The position numbers were made by a program, and so were the translations under genes. From Candidatus Hydrogenedentota bacterium (GTDB lineage: Bacteria > Hydrogenedentota > Hydrogenedentia > Hydrogenedentales > CAITNO01), in NCBI GenBank assembly GCA_022706235.1, contig JAKJCY010000011.1, positions 1 through 48,532 on the forward strand: a stretch of DNA of 48,532 bases, given 5' to 3'. Below, piece after piece: positions 8,320 to 16,894 of this stretch; the stretch's first letter is position 1, and each line of letters opens with the position of its first letter. Below the pieces are notes generated by a model that was not told the DNA's origin, did no database searches, and saw only the letters and a program-made list of their open reading frames with translations.

Positions 8320-8481
8320 TTATTGTAAGATATAATTTCGAGCTTACAAAAGTACATAAAAAAATAAGCGCAACATCGCGGAGGGTTTGGATGTAGTTTG
8401 TCTTGGTTGTTGCACGTGCCTATAATGGAGGCAGCATGCGAGTGCTGGCGTTACCCGCAAGCCAAAGAACGTCTTGAGGGT

Positions 8482-8550
8482 ATGTTATTCACGCTTCAGC
8501 GTGCGGTAGGCGCAAGGTCCTTGAAAAGCACGCTGAAACGTGAACAACAT
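8482..8550. repeat. 23-base inverted repeat (hairpin)
   Basis: The arm at 8482-8504 (ATGTTATTCACGCTTCAGCG...) pairs with 8528-8550 with two mismatches across a 23-base loop. It lies upstream of the antitoxin gene at 8642. No T run follows, so it is not a typical intrinsic terminator. It could be a degraded mobile repeat or a regulatory fold. Confidence 0.55.
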
Positions 8551-8568
8551 ACAAACTTTCTGATTGTT

Positions 8569-8574
8569 TATAAT
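8569..8574 (+). promoter_or_regulatory. Candidate -10 box (TATAAT) for the vapBC-like pair
   Basis: TATAAT occurs 67 bases before the antitoxin ATG in an otherwise AT-rich stretch. No good -35 hexamer is present at 16-18 bases upstream, so activity is uncertain. It would drive the antitoxin, the PIN toxin and possibly the coupled oxidoreductase. Confidence 0.3.
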
Positions 8575-8641
8575 AGAACAATATCGATTCGGTGTTACTT
8601 TTACGTTCAGCCCTGGCGCCGTGATAAGGAAAAGAAACAGC

Positions 8642-8890
8642 ATGAATACAGTTCAAGTGATGGAAAATGGCGCGCTGCGTTTGCCTCCTGAGATCGCTTC
8701 GCGTCTCAATGCACAGCCCGGCGACCGCATCTCGGCCGAAGTGGACGAGATCGGTGTACTTCACCTGTATCCTCAAACAGCTCAAATTGACGATGTGTGC
8801 GGCATGTTGCATCCCCCGAATAATGCCCACGTTACTGTCGAGCAGATGGACGCCTCGCTGGCGGAAGCGTTTCGCCGGGGTGAAGTATGA
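8642..8890 (+). CDS. AbrB/MazE-type antitoxin
   Basis: The 82-residue protein begins MNTVQVMENGALRLPPEI and continues with LNAQPGDRIS, the swapped-hairpin AbrB/SpoVT/MazE DNA-binding pattern. Its C-terminal third would bind and neutralise the toxin. The frame is open from 8564, but the ATG at 8642 is preceded by AAGGAAAAG and starts exactly where the conserved domain starts. The stop overlaps the ATG of the PIN toxin (ATGA at 8887), the usual coupling of antitoxin and toxin. Autorepression of the pair is expected from the family. Confidence 0.82.
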   Translation: MNTVQVMENGALRLPPEIASRLNAQPGDRISAEVDEIGVLHLYPQTAQIDDVCGMLHPPNNAHVTVEQMDASLAEAFRRGEV

Positions 8891-9285
8891 AAGCGATTGA
8901 CACCAATGTGTTGGTCCGCTTTCTTGTTCGCGACGATGCGGATATGACCGAGAGGGCGCGGCGTATTTTCGAACAAGCGCGGGACAGGTCGGAACCCTTA
9001 CTCATTTCAACCCTTGTTTTGCTGGAGACATTTTGGGTATTGCGTTCCTCATACGCTTTTTCTCGCGAGGCTATTGTCGAGTCAGTAAAGCAACTGCTCA
9101 TTCTACCTGCGGTTACTTTTGAATCTTATGGCCTTATACGCGCGTTTATTCATGAGGCGACAGCTGCCGACACGGATCTTGCGGACATCCTAATCGGCTT
9201 ACAGGCAAAAACTGCGGGGGCGGAAACAACCATGACCTTTGACAACAAGGCAGCCAAAAGCGCTCTCTTCACAATGATGCCATGA
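8887..9285 (+). CDS. vapC: PIN-domain ribonuclease toxin (VapC family)
   Basis: This 132-residue protein has the complete acidic set of a PIN nuclease: Asp5 in IDTNVLVR, Glu47 in LLETFW, Asp97 and Asp100 in DTDLADILIG, and Asp119 in TFDNKA. VapC toxins cleave RNA, often initiator tRNA or rRNA, in a Mg-dependent way. It is coupled to the AbrB-type antitoxin by a four-base overlap. Its stop also overlaps the ATG of the large FAD oxidoreductase, which is unusual for a toxin gene and suggests either chance insertion or co-translation. Confidence 0.88.
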   Translation: MKAIDTNVLVRFLVRDDADMTERARRIFEQARDRSEPLLISTLVLLETFWVLRSSYAFSREAIVESVKQLLILPAVTFESYGLIRAFIHEATAADTDLADILIGLQAKTAGAETTMTFDNKAAKSALFTMMP

Positions 9286-12077
9286 AACGAGTTCTTTCAT
9301 ACGCACAACTGTCAATACTTCTGGCTCTATGTGGCATTGCGGCGCATTCCCAAGACGGTATGTTTTTCGCCAAACCGCATCGCGCTGAAGTGGGCATGGT
9401 GGTGGATGGGTTTTTGTACATCGATGCGGAAGATTTTGCTGAGTACGGTGGCTGGCGTATGGATACACAGTTCGTCCACTTGATGGGGTCGCCGTATCTC
9501 ATGGCCACAGGCATTGGGACGCCGGTGGATGATGCTAAAACCACCTTCAGCAATCCTGAAACCGGCACCTATCATGTATGGGTTCGGGCGCGGAATTGGG
9601 TCAAAGCATTTGCGCCGGGCCGTTTTCAGGTGAACATTAACGGAACTCCGCTTGACAAGGAGTTCGGTGCGGCGGATACGGACCAATGGACGTGGGAATA
9701 TGGCGGCGTGGTCGAATTGGACAAGGGATCGGTGGCGCTGGCGCTGCATGATCTTACCGGCTACTATGGCCGCTGCGACGCCATTTTGCTGACCACGGAT
9801 GCGGCCTATACCCCACCCGAATGCAAGAAAGCGGTGTGTGAGGAACGCGCCCGTCTGCTGGGGCTTTCTATGGAGCCCGCCCTGGCCGGCGATTTTGATG
9901 TGATTGTCGTGGGCGGCGGACCCGCCGGGACCCCGGCGGCCCTGGCAGCCGCACGCAGGGGCGCAAAAACCGCGCTGATCCAGAACCGTCCCACCCTGGG
10001 CGGCAATGCGAGCGTGGAGTGCGGCGTGGGTCTGCAAGGGGCGGGGTGGCATCACCCCGGCTGGCGCGAAACCGGCATCATCGAGGAAGCGGGACGCATC
10101 CGCATGGCCCGGGGCGACCATCATTACAGTTATGCCTTCCAGGAGCTCTGTGAGGCCGAGGAGAACCTGTCCGTTTTCTTCAACCAGCATGTCTTTGACG
10201 CGATCATGGAAAACGAAGCGCAAATCAAGGGCGTCAATGCGGTGAGCACACTTACCGGCGCAATTACGGAATACCACGGGACAATATTTATTGACTGTAC
10301 CGGCGATGGATGGTTGGGTTACTTTGCCGGTGCGGAATATCGGTACGGGCGTGAAGCGCGTTCAGAGTTTAACGAGAGCCTTGCCCCCGAAAAAGCAGAT
10401 GATATCACCATGTCCGGCTGCCTGATGGGCGACGGGTTGGGAAACTTGACGGCCTTTCGCGCGGAAAAGACCGATGCGCCCGTGCCCTTTACTCGGCCGC
10501 CTTGGGCCGGGGAAATTACCACGCTGGAGAGTCCCGGCAGAAATTTCGGTTCCTTTGATCGGGGGCTGTGGTGGATGGAACATCCGGGAGATATCAACAA
10601 CATCTGGGAGGCAGAAGAAGCACGGGACGAACTGATCAAGGTAACCTTCAGTTACTGGGATTATATTAAAAACAGGAGCCGGGTCAAGGAAGAGGCCGAA
10701 AACTATGCGCTGGTAACCATCCCCATCATGAACGCCAAGCGGGAGAGCAGAAGGCTGGTAGGGGATTACATAATGACGCAACAGGACTGTGAAGCAGGCC
10801 GCATGTTCACGGACCGGATAACGCATACGGGATGGCCCATGGATATTCATCATGTGGAGGGCATTTACTCCGGCGCTGAAGGCAGTTTCGATTTTCAAAC
10901 GGGCGTTCCCATCGGTTCGGTGCCCTTCAGGAGCCTGTACTCCAAAACTATAAACAACCTCATGATGGCCGGCCGCTGTGGCAGTTTCTCCCGGATCGCA
11001 TTGGGTAGCGTGCGCGTCATGAGCACCCTCGCAACCCTTGGCCAGGCGGCAGGAACAGCTGCCGCGATGTGTGTCGCTAAAGAGATAACCCCACGCGACA
11101 TCTACCAAAACCATATCCAGGAACTCCAGCAGACCCTCCTTAAATACGACCAGACCCTCCCCGGTATCAAAAACGAAGACCTGGAAGACCTGGCCAGAAG
11201 TGCCACGGTCACCGCTTCAACCACCCTTTCGCAGGACGTGATGGACTTGGATGCGATTAGTATTACGCGCCCCATCCCATTGAACATGACGCGCGCGGTG
11301 GTTATACCGACCGCTGAGTTGAAGAAACTGGATATTGTAGCGTTGTTTTTTGAATCCACGGCCCCGGTGTCACGTCAACTCGCCGTGCATATTGAGGGAC
11401 TGAAGGAGGCAACGCAACTAGAGGCGGAAATGTCCTTTGGAACCTGGCCGGTCGAAGTTGCTGCGACTTCAAAAGGCTGGGTGCAGCTGCCTGTCGATAT
11501 TGCCATTCCCTCGGATATCGCTTTCCTCCGTTTCAGACTCCCCAAAACCCCTGATATATCCTGGCCCACCATGTCGAAAAGTTATTTCGCCGGAGGCAGG
11601 ACTTATGGAGACGGTGAAGCGACGACCTATCGGAGGGACGAGTTCTATGCCATCGCTACGACCCCTGTAATAAGTGATGCGATATATGAACCTGAAAACG
11701 TCGTCAATGGCTGGACCCGCCTGAAAGAAAACCCCGCCAGTTTATGGGCCTCCGATTCGGCAGCAGCCTTTCCGCAGTGGCTCGAACTGGATTTCGGTAA
11801 CGCCATCGAATTCAATACGGTATACCTGACCTTCGATACAGACCTCAGCACCCAGATAACCGGCGCGGCATATCCGAAAGAATGTGTGAAGGATTACGAA
11901 CTTTCTTTCTGGAAAGACGGAGAGTGGATACCCCTGGCAGCTATAACCGGCAACTACCAACGCCATCGTATTCATCGGTTTGACACTGTCACCGCCCAAA
12001 AACTCCGGCTTACCATCCATGCAACCCACGGTTCCCCATCAGCGCGCGTATACGAGATTCGCGCCTATAACGAATAG
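9282..12077 (+). CDS. Secreted FAD-dependent oxidoreductase with discoidin-like C-terminus
   Basis: The 931-residue protein has a Sec-type signal peptide (residues 1-23, cleavage near AHS). An N-terminal beta-rich module (about 35-175) follows, then an FAD-binding Rossmann motif GGGPAG at 211-216 with the TLGGNAS segment typical of the FAD_oxidored (PF12831) group. The last 140 residues (ENVVNGWTR ... WLELDFGN ... YEIRAYNE) resemble an F5/8 type C or discoidin carbohydrate-binding fold. The substrate is unknown; the family is common in planctomycete-like glycan degraders. The start overlaps the stop of the PIN toxin (ATGA). The next 216 bases hold a perfect palindrome at 12153-12175 and no clear terminator. 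Confidence 0.85.
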   Translation: MKRVLSYAQLSILLALCGIAAHSQDGMFFAKPHRAEVGMVVDGFLYIDAEDFAEYGGWRMDTQFVHLMGSPYLMATGIGTPVDDAKTTFSNPETGTYHVWVRARNWVKAFAPGRFQVNINGTPLDKEFGAADTDQWTWEYGGVVELDKGSVALALHDLTGYYGRCDAILLTTDAAYTPPECKKAVCEERARLLGLSMEPALAGDFDVIVVGGGPAGTPAALAAARRGAKTALIQNRPTLGGNASVECGVGLQGAGWHHPGWRETGIIEEAGRIRMARGDHHYSYAFQELCEAEENLSVFFNQHVFDAIMENEAQIKGVNAVSTLTGAITEYHGTIFIDCTGDGWLGYFAGAEYRYGREARSEFNESLAPEKADDITMSGCLMGDGLGNLTAFRAEKTDAPVPFTRPPWAGEITTLESPGRNFGSFDRGLWWMEHPGDINNIWEAEEARDELIKVTFSYWDYIKNRSRVKEEAENYALVTIPIMNAKRESRRLVGDYIMTQQDCEAGRMFTDRITHTGWPMDIHHVEGIYSGAEGSFDFQTGVPIGSVPFRSLYSKTINNLMMAGRCGSFSRIALGSVRVMSTLATLGQAAGTAAAMCVAKEITPRDIYQNHIQELQQTLLKYDQTLPGIKNEDLEDLARSATVTASTTLSQDVMDLDAISITRPIPLNMTRAVVIPTAELKKLDIVALFFESTAPVSRQLAVHIEGLKEATQLEAEMSFGTWPVEVAATSKGWVQLPVDIAIPSDIAFLRFRLPKTPDISWPTMSKSYFAGGRTYGDGEATTYRRDEFYAIATTPVISDAIYEPENVVNGWTRLKENPASLWASDSAAAFPQWLELDFGNAIEFNTVYLTFDTDLSTQITGAAYPKECVKDYELSFWKDGEWIPLAAITGNYQRHRIHRFDTVTAQKLRLTIHATHGSPSARVYEIRAYNE

Positions 12078-12152
12078 GCGACTCGTAGGAAACAGGTCCG
12101 GCATTTTCCGGTAAGGCAGGGCGATTTTGTGCTTAACCCCGAAAGGTCAGCA

Positions 12153-12175
12153 TAGGTAATTCTTGGAATTACCTA
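12153..12175. promoter_or_regulatory. Perfect 10-base-arm palindrome, possible operator
   Basis: TAGGTAATTC and GAATTACCTA flank a 3-base loop with no mismatch. No T run follows on either strand, so it is a weak terminator candidate. Its place between the oxidoreductase and the toxin-antitoxin pair, about 120 bases before the antitoxin start, also fits an operator or transcript-processing hairpin. Confidence 0.45.
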
Positions 12176-12293
12176 ATGCAAAAGGATCTTACTATCGTGC
12201 CCTTCCAGTGTCATAAGCGTGATTCCCAAAAGCCCATTCTTGCGTGTTGTTCTTTGTGTTATACTCACGGTGTCAATCATAGGAGATTGAGAA

Positions 12294-12515
12294 ATGACGT
12301 ACAAAGGACATGTCCAAAACGGGGCTATTGTGCTCGACGAACCAACGCGGCTTCCGGAAGGCGCTCCGGTTAAAATCGAATTGGTACTAGAAGACGAAAA
12401 CAACGCCCCTTCCTTTGGCGAGCGCTATGCCGAGGTGTTTGGAAAAGCAAGCAGCCTGCCTGAGGATGCTGCCGAAAACCATGACCATTATTTGTATGGT
12501 GTCGAAAAGCAATGA
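12294..12515 (+). CDS. Small antitoxin, AF2212/DUF104-like
   Basis: The 73-residue protein begins MTYKGHVQNGAIVLDEP and has LPEGAPVKIELV, the short beta-strand pattern of AF2212-like antitoxins found with PIN toxins. The acidic C-terminal half probably wraps the toxin. AGGAG is well placed upstream, and a TATACT hexamer at 12260-12265 may be the -10 box, though the -35 is poor. The stop overlaps the ATG of the PIN gene (ATGA at 12512). Confidence 0.72.
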   Translation: MTYKGHVQNGAIVLDEPTRLPEGAPVKIELVLEDENNAPSFGERYAEVFGKASSLPEDAAENHDHYLYGVEKQ

Positions 12516-12913
12516 AGACCGTTTTCGCGGATACCGCTTTCTATATTGCTTTTGCCAACCCAAGGGATCATTGGCATAAAATTGCCGCTTCGGTAGCGTT
12601 TGACTGGCGAGGACAGATTATAACCACGGAGTATGTAATCGTAGAATTCGGCAACCACTTGTGCCATCCATCCGATCGCCGTATTTTCCTGCGCATGGTG
12701 GAAATAATGGAACAGGATATGGATACCCAAATTATTCCTGCTTCCTCCGAACTCCTGCAGTCAGGGTTGCGGTTGTTTGGAGAGCGTGCCGATAAACGCT
12801 GGTCACTGACGGATTGCATTTCCTTCACGGTAATGAAGACACACGGCATCATCGACGCACTAACCTGTGACCGACATTTTGAACAGGCTGGCTTTCGGGC
12901 AATGTTGATTTGA
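12512..12913 (+). CDS. PIN-domain protein, VapC-like toxin
   Basis: This 133-residue protein carries the PIN acidic residues Asp7 (FADTAFYI), Glu45 (VIVEFGN), Asp101 (SLTDCISF) and Asp120 (LTCDRHF), the full expected tetrad. SLTDCISF followed by ALTCDRHF is characteristic of a VapC subgroup paired with short beta-type antitoxins, as here. It is the third PIN toxin pair in 6 kb. The 141-base gap to the convergent sulfatase has no obvious terminator. Confidence 0.87.
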   Translation: MKTVFADTAFYIAFANPRDHWHKIAASVAFDWRGQIITTEYVIVEFGNHLCHPSDRRIFLRMVEIMEQDMDTQIIPASSELLQSGLRLFGERADKRWSLTDCISFTVMKTHGIIDALTCDRHFEQAGFRAMLI

Positions 12914-13054
12914 TGGAACGTATCACGCAGCTTACGCTAATACACTTGGTAATTGTGCTTAGTTGCCGGTTACATAGCCTTCCGGCCGGTTATCAAACCT
13001 ATAAGAAATACACCCGGTTTTACCTGCACTTTCCTGAGAGCGTTTTTCAACACA

Positions 13055-14542
13055 TCATTGTTCGCCGTGTTTTTCCTGAATCCGGACAGGGCCCGAATGA
13101 TTGACGCGCGTGGCCTTGCGTGCGGCACCGGGAAATTCGTTCACCTTGAACTCAGGGTTCTTGTTCCCGTGAATGTCTTCCCGGTCGCCTGTGGGATGTT
13201 CCTGGACCGTGTCACCGGTTTCTTCGGTCCACTGATCGAGCAGGCGGCGCAGGCGGTTTAAGGTTTCTGCGTGGGCGGGATCCCCGGCCAGGTTGCTCAT
13301 CTGTTTCGGATCCGCGGCCAGGTCGTAAAGTTCCTCGGCGGCGCGGGGCACGGTAAAGATATCGCGCTGGTGCGGCTGCAGGTCGCCCCGCGCTTCCGCC
13401 GCCCAGAGTTCCTCTCCGGCCGGATACTCGGCCGTGGATTCTATGCAAAGGTTCTGCCGTTCCGGCCAGGCGTTGCGGATATAGGCCCAGTCGCCCTGGC
13501 GCACCATGCGCTCATGGGCCTGGAAAACATGCCAGTTGTGTTCCGCAAAAAGCATATCGCGGCTGGTTGCCGCCGGGTTTTGCAGCAAGGCCGTAAAAGA
13601 AACGCCCTGAACCGTCTCCGGGATGGTAACCCTCGCAAGTTCGAGAAAGGTGGGCGCCAGGTCGATGGAACTGACCAGCCCGGAAGCGACCTCCGCGCGG
13701 ACGCGCCCGGGTGCATAGACAATCATGGGCGTCTTGATCCCGGAATCATAGAGCCGAGTTTTGCAGCGCGGGAAGGGGCGGCCGTTATCGGCGCAAAAAA
13801 CCAGATAGGTGTTGTCGAGGACTTCCTGCCGTTCCAGTTCCGCGCACACGGCGCCGACGTAATGGTCCAACCGGCTGATTTCATGGTAATGGCCGGCAAA
13901 ATCCTCGCGGGTTTTCGGGCTGTCATAGAGATACGGCGGCACGGTCACGGCCTCCGGCGCGTACCGGGGCGCATCCTCGTTGAACTGCCAATCCCGGTGC
14001 GCGTCCGTGGAGGCGAACCAACAAAAGAACGGTTTGTCTTTGGGCCGATTGCGCAGTTGCTCGACCCAGTCCTCTTCCTTGCCGGGGCCTTTGCCTCTGG
14101 ATATCACGTCAAAGGCGCGCCGGACATCGCCCATGTGATTCTTGCCGGACAGCACCGTGTGATAGCCGGCATCTCGCAACAGCTGCGGGAAGGTCACCTG
14201 ATCCAGGGGCAGCTCGGTATGCAGTTCCGGAGCGCCATGATTATGCGGATAGCGTCCGGTAATCATGCTGCATCGGCTTGGGCTGCAACTGCTGGTTACC
14301 ATATACGCATTTTCGAAGCGAAGGCCGTCACGGGCGACCCGGTCAAAATGAGGCGTTTTAATCCCTGTGTTTCCGTAACAACCCAAGTCGTTCCAGGACA
14401 CATCGTCCGCGAGGATGAACACAAAGTTTGGCCGGCCATCTTTTGCTGTGGAATCGGAGGATGCCATAAGAAAGGGCGCCAGCGATCCCGCACCCATAAG
14501 AGTAAGAAAAAAACGCCGTGTGGGTCGTTCAAATTGATTCAT
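13055..14542 (-). CDS. Tat-exported sulfatase (formylglycine type)
   Basis: This 495-residue protein starts with a twin-arginine signal (PTRRFFLTLMG) followed by a hydrophobic segment, so it is probably folded before export. The sulfatase signature CSPSR at 86-90 places Cys86 as the residue converted to formylglycine; ILADDVSWNDLG supplies metal-binding aspartates and GRYPHNHG completes the signature. The family removes sulfate esters from glycans or small molecules. The required maturase is not in the window. AAGGA precedes the ATG. The promoter must lie in the 203-base divergent gap to the lipoprotein gene. Heparan-N-sulfatase-like or choline-sulfatase-like members look alike, so substrate is open. 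Confidence 0.92.
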   Translation of the reverse strand: MNQFERPTRRFFLTLMGAGSLAPFLMASSDSTAKDGRPNFVFILADDVSWNDLGCYGNTGIKTPHFDRVARDGLRFENAYMVTSSCSPSRCSMITGRYPHNHGAPELHTELPLDQVTFPQLLRDAGYHTVLSGKNHMGDVRRAFDVISRGKGPGKEEDWVEQLRNRPKDKPFFCWFASTDAHRDWQFNEDAPRYAPEAVTVPPYLYDSPKTREDFAGHYHEISRLDHYVGAVCAELERQEVLDNTYLVFCADNGRPFPRCKTRLYDSGIKTPMIVYAPGRVRAEVASGLVSSIDLAPTFLELARVTIPETVQGVSFTALLQNPAATSRDMLFAEHNWHVFQAHERMVRQGDWAYIRNAWPERQNLCIESTAEYPAGEELWAAEARGDLQPHQRDIFTVPRAAEELYDLAADPKQMSNLAGDPAHAETLNRLRRLLDQWTEETGDTVQEHPTGDREDIHGNKNPEFKVNEFPGAARKATRVNHSGPVRIQEKHGEQ

Positions 14543-14745
14543 AATGGAAGTCCTTGAATATTAATGCGATCTTAATGGTAATAGTACACAGGAAATCCCT
14601 GACGATCAACATTAATCCGGGATGTAGGACGAACAGGCTTAAAACTCTTTGAGCGTTTTGTAGTACAATAATGCCTGTTTGAGATAAAATTGACGGAAGG
14701 GTTCTGAGTCCACTAATTCGAAAGAGAGCGTCAGGAGTTCCTTAA

Positions 14746-16098
14746 ATGAAAAGAACAATACTGCAAAATAGGGTGCTTTATGTCGGTTTCATTGTCTGCC
14801 TGCCTATTCTGCTGAACGGATGTTTCTGGCCATTCACCGCGATGGACGGAGAGTTGGTGCGTACACGAAAAACGGTTTCTTCAGCAGCTTCGACGGAGAC
14901 TGAAGAAACGCTGCCAGAAGGTATGGACGCGGAGACAAAAGAAGAAGAATTACAGTCTCTTCCAGTAGAGCCAGACGAAGAACTACCGGCTCCGGCACCA
15001 TTGGAACTTACAGCACCCGTACCAGAAGAGCCGGAAGCGCCCATCCCAGAGGAGGCATTGCCACCCGCGCCGGAGGAGCCCATAGCGCTTGCGCAGAAAA
15101 CGCCGACAGCACCCGCACCGGAGGAGCCTATAGCGCCGGCTGCGGAAGAGGTCGAGCCAGCCGCACCGGAAGAAGCGGTGTCTCCCACACCCGAAGTGCC
15201 CGTGACGCCCGCGCCGGAAGAGGCACCCGTGGTTGAAGAAAAGAAAGCGTCTATCGAAGATGCTCCGCGTCTTGCTGAAAAGTACCCGGGACTGGCAACG
15301 GGTATCCTGTCTCAAGCGGTGCTGCAGGACTTAGGTTCAGGAGACCTGCTTTCTTCCGGAGATATCAGTATCACGGAAGATTCTTTTAACGAAGCACTTT
15401 CCAAAATGCCTGAGGAAGAGCGTAAGGCTGATGACCCTTTGACATTTGATGTTTTTGAACATATGGCGACCAAAATACTACTTGCCCGTCGTGTAAAAGA
15501 GGAAACGGGCGTTACACCGGAAGACCCCGCCTGGGAAGGTGCGATGCAGGCGTATTATGACAAGGTCGCCGGGCCGGCAAAAACGACGGAAGAAGAAGCC
15601 GCGGCGTTTTATCTGGAGAACAAGGATCTGTTCGCGGACACGCCTTTTGATACGGTCAGGGAGGAACTCAGAGCCTACCTGGGCGAAGAAAGGCAGAAGG
15701 CGGCCTTTGAAAAGCATCTTCGAAATTATGGGAAGGAAGTTCCGGTCAAGGTGCACGGACCCTGGGTGGCCCAACAGGCGGGCCGGTTCAAGAACAATGT
15801 TATAGACAAGGCGCTTGACGAGGGTAAACCCCTGCTGGTCGACTTCTACGCCCACTGGTGCGGTCCGTGTATGCATATGAAACCTACGTTGGAGAAGCTT
15901 GGCAATCAATACGCCGATGTGCTGAACATCCTCTTTATCGATGTGGATAAGCACACGGTACTGGCAAAACGCCACCGGGCTGACAGTATTCCCCTGTTGC
16001 TTCTCTACGATGCCAAGGGCGATCTCGTAACCCGTCTGGAAGGGTATCAGGAAGAAACGGAACTGATGCGTGAACTGCAAAAAGTCGGCGTTCAGTAA
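14746..16098 (+). CDS. Lipoprotein with SurA-like region fused to thioredoxin domain
   Basis: The 450-residue protein has a lipoprotein signal ending in LLNGC (Cys26). Residues about 30-165 are a low-complexity Pro/Glu/Ala linker with repeated APEEPIAP-like units. A helical middle (about 170-350), with ILSQAVLQD, KILLARRVKEETG and AAAFYLENKDLF segments, resembles the N-terminal chaperone part of SurA/PpiC-like isomerases. The C-terminal thioredoxin domain has WCGPC at 371-375 and the cis-Pro region DSIPLLLLY. A catalytic rotamase domain is not seen. The likely role is an envelope-anchored redox chaperone. AGGAG lies eight bases before the ATG. The domain order is uncommon; the SurA-like call is the weaker half. 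Confidence 0.8.
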   Translation: MKRTILQNRVLYVGFIVCLPILLNGCFWPFTAMDGELVRTRKTVSSAASTETEETLPEGMDAETKEEELQSLPVEPDEELPAPAPLELTAPVPEEPEAPIPEEALPPAPEEPIALAQKTPTAPAPEEPIAPAAEEVEPAAPEEAVSPTPEVPVTPAPEEAPVVEEKKASIEDAPRLAEKYPGLATGILSQAVLQDLGSGDLLSSGDISITEDSFNEALSKMPEEERKADDPLTFDVFEHMATKILLARRVKEETGVTPEDPAWEGAMQAYYDKVAGPAKTTEEEAAAFYLENKDLFADTPFDTVREELRAYLGEERQKAAFEKHLRNYGKEVPVKVHGPWVAQQAGRFKNNVIDKALDEGKPLLVDFYAHWCGPCMHMKPTLEKLGNQYADVLNILFIDVDKHTVLAKRHRADSIPLLLLYDAKGDLVTRLEGYQEETELMRELQKVGVQ

Positions 16099-16148
16099 CG
16101 CATTGGTTTCCTTCGTTTCGTGTCGGGGTTTGTTTGACGCTTCGCGGC

Positions 16149-16838
16149 TCAGACGTTGAAGAGGTTGTTGAGCGCATGCGCTAAAACGCTCGAAGAGACA
16201 GCGCCGCTTTTATGCGCCACATAGCCGAATACCAGCCCCAATAAAAAAATAGACAGGGCGCCTCCGACCGGGTCGGACAAGGTGGCGACCAAGTGTCCCT
16301 GAAAATACCACCCCGGCAGGTGTATTCCCAAAAAGAACAAGGCGGTAATCGTGTTGGCGATCCAGAAACGGGATGACCTGCCCAATGCTCCCAGAACGGC
16401 GCCGCGGAAAACAAATTCTTCCACCAACGGGGCGATTACCACGGCGCTAATGAGCGGCCACCCCAACCGCGAGGAAAAGAAGGGTTGTTGTCCGGCCCAT
16501 TTTGCGGCTAGCGCAAAGATTCCCAGCAGGAGGCCGGTGCCGCCGCCTAGAAGAACGATGGAGCGCGTCCTGTTGCAACTCATTACCTGTCGTACCGTCA
16601 TACCTGCGGCGCGGATCAAAGCAACCGATGGAGCTACCCAGAGAAGCAGTTTCATCAGGAGCCAATAGCAAAAGCGTCCGCCGCTTGTAGTAAGGCAGCC
16701 CATGAGCGTTTCAAGACGGTGCTCAAGGAGCCACGCGCCTATCCAGGACAAATAAAGTATTCCCATAAAGGCAAACACCCACACTGTTATGCGTATGGAA
16801 GAAAGACCGTTTGTATGGGGTTCTTGTACAGGCGGCAT
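16149..16838 (-). CDS. CPBP family intramembrane metalloprotease
   Basis: The 229-residue membrane protein shows the CPBP/Abi motifs EEFVFRG (about 140-146), FFLGIHLPGW (His173) and HALNN (His221), which form the glutamate/histidine active site inside the membrane. Bacterial members include prenyl-endopeptidase relatives and bacteriocin self-immunity proteins, but most are of unknown substrate. The frame is open to a GTG at 16907 that overlaps the SGNH gene; I prefer the ATG at 16838 because AGGA lies eight bases upstream and the extra 23 residues look unlike the family. It is last in a minus-strand cluster with the SGNH hydrolase and symporter. It converges on the thioredoxin lipoprotein gene across 50 bases. 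Confidence 0.85.
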   Translation of the reverse strand: MPPVQEPHTNGLSSIRITVWVFAFMGILYLSWIGAWLLEHRLETLMGCLTTSGGRFCYWLLMKLLLWVAPSVALIRAAGMTVRQVMSCNRTRSIVLLGGGTGLLLGIFALAAKWAGQQPFFSSRLGWPLISAVVIAPLVEEFVFRGAVLGALGRSSRFWIANTITALFFLGIHLPGWYFQGHLVATLSDPVGGALSIFLLGLVFGYVAHKSGAVSSSVLAHALNNLFNV

Positions 16839-16894
16839 GCGCAATTTCCTGATATCTATCCTTCGGATGCGAAAGAATATACCATGGCTGGGTG

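Noticed and set aside
8398-8691. 97-residue frame before the AbrB-type antitoxin
   Set aside because: It crosses the inverted repeat, has no family resemblance and overlaps the better supported antitoxin start.
9327-10277. 316-residue minus-strand frame opposite the FAD oxidoreductase
   Set aside because: Shadow frame inside a gene with clear signal peptide and FAD motif.
13271-14557. 428-residue plus-strand frame opposite the sulfatase
   Set aside because: Shadow of the sulfatase gene; no motif and it lacks a plausible start site.
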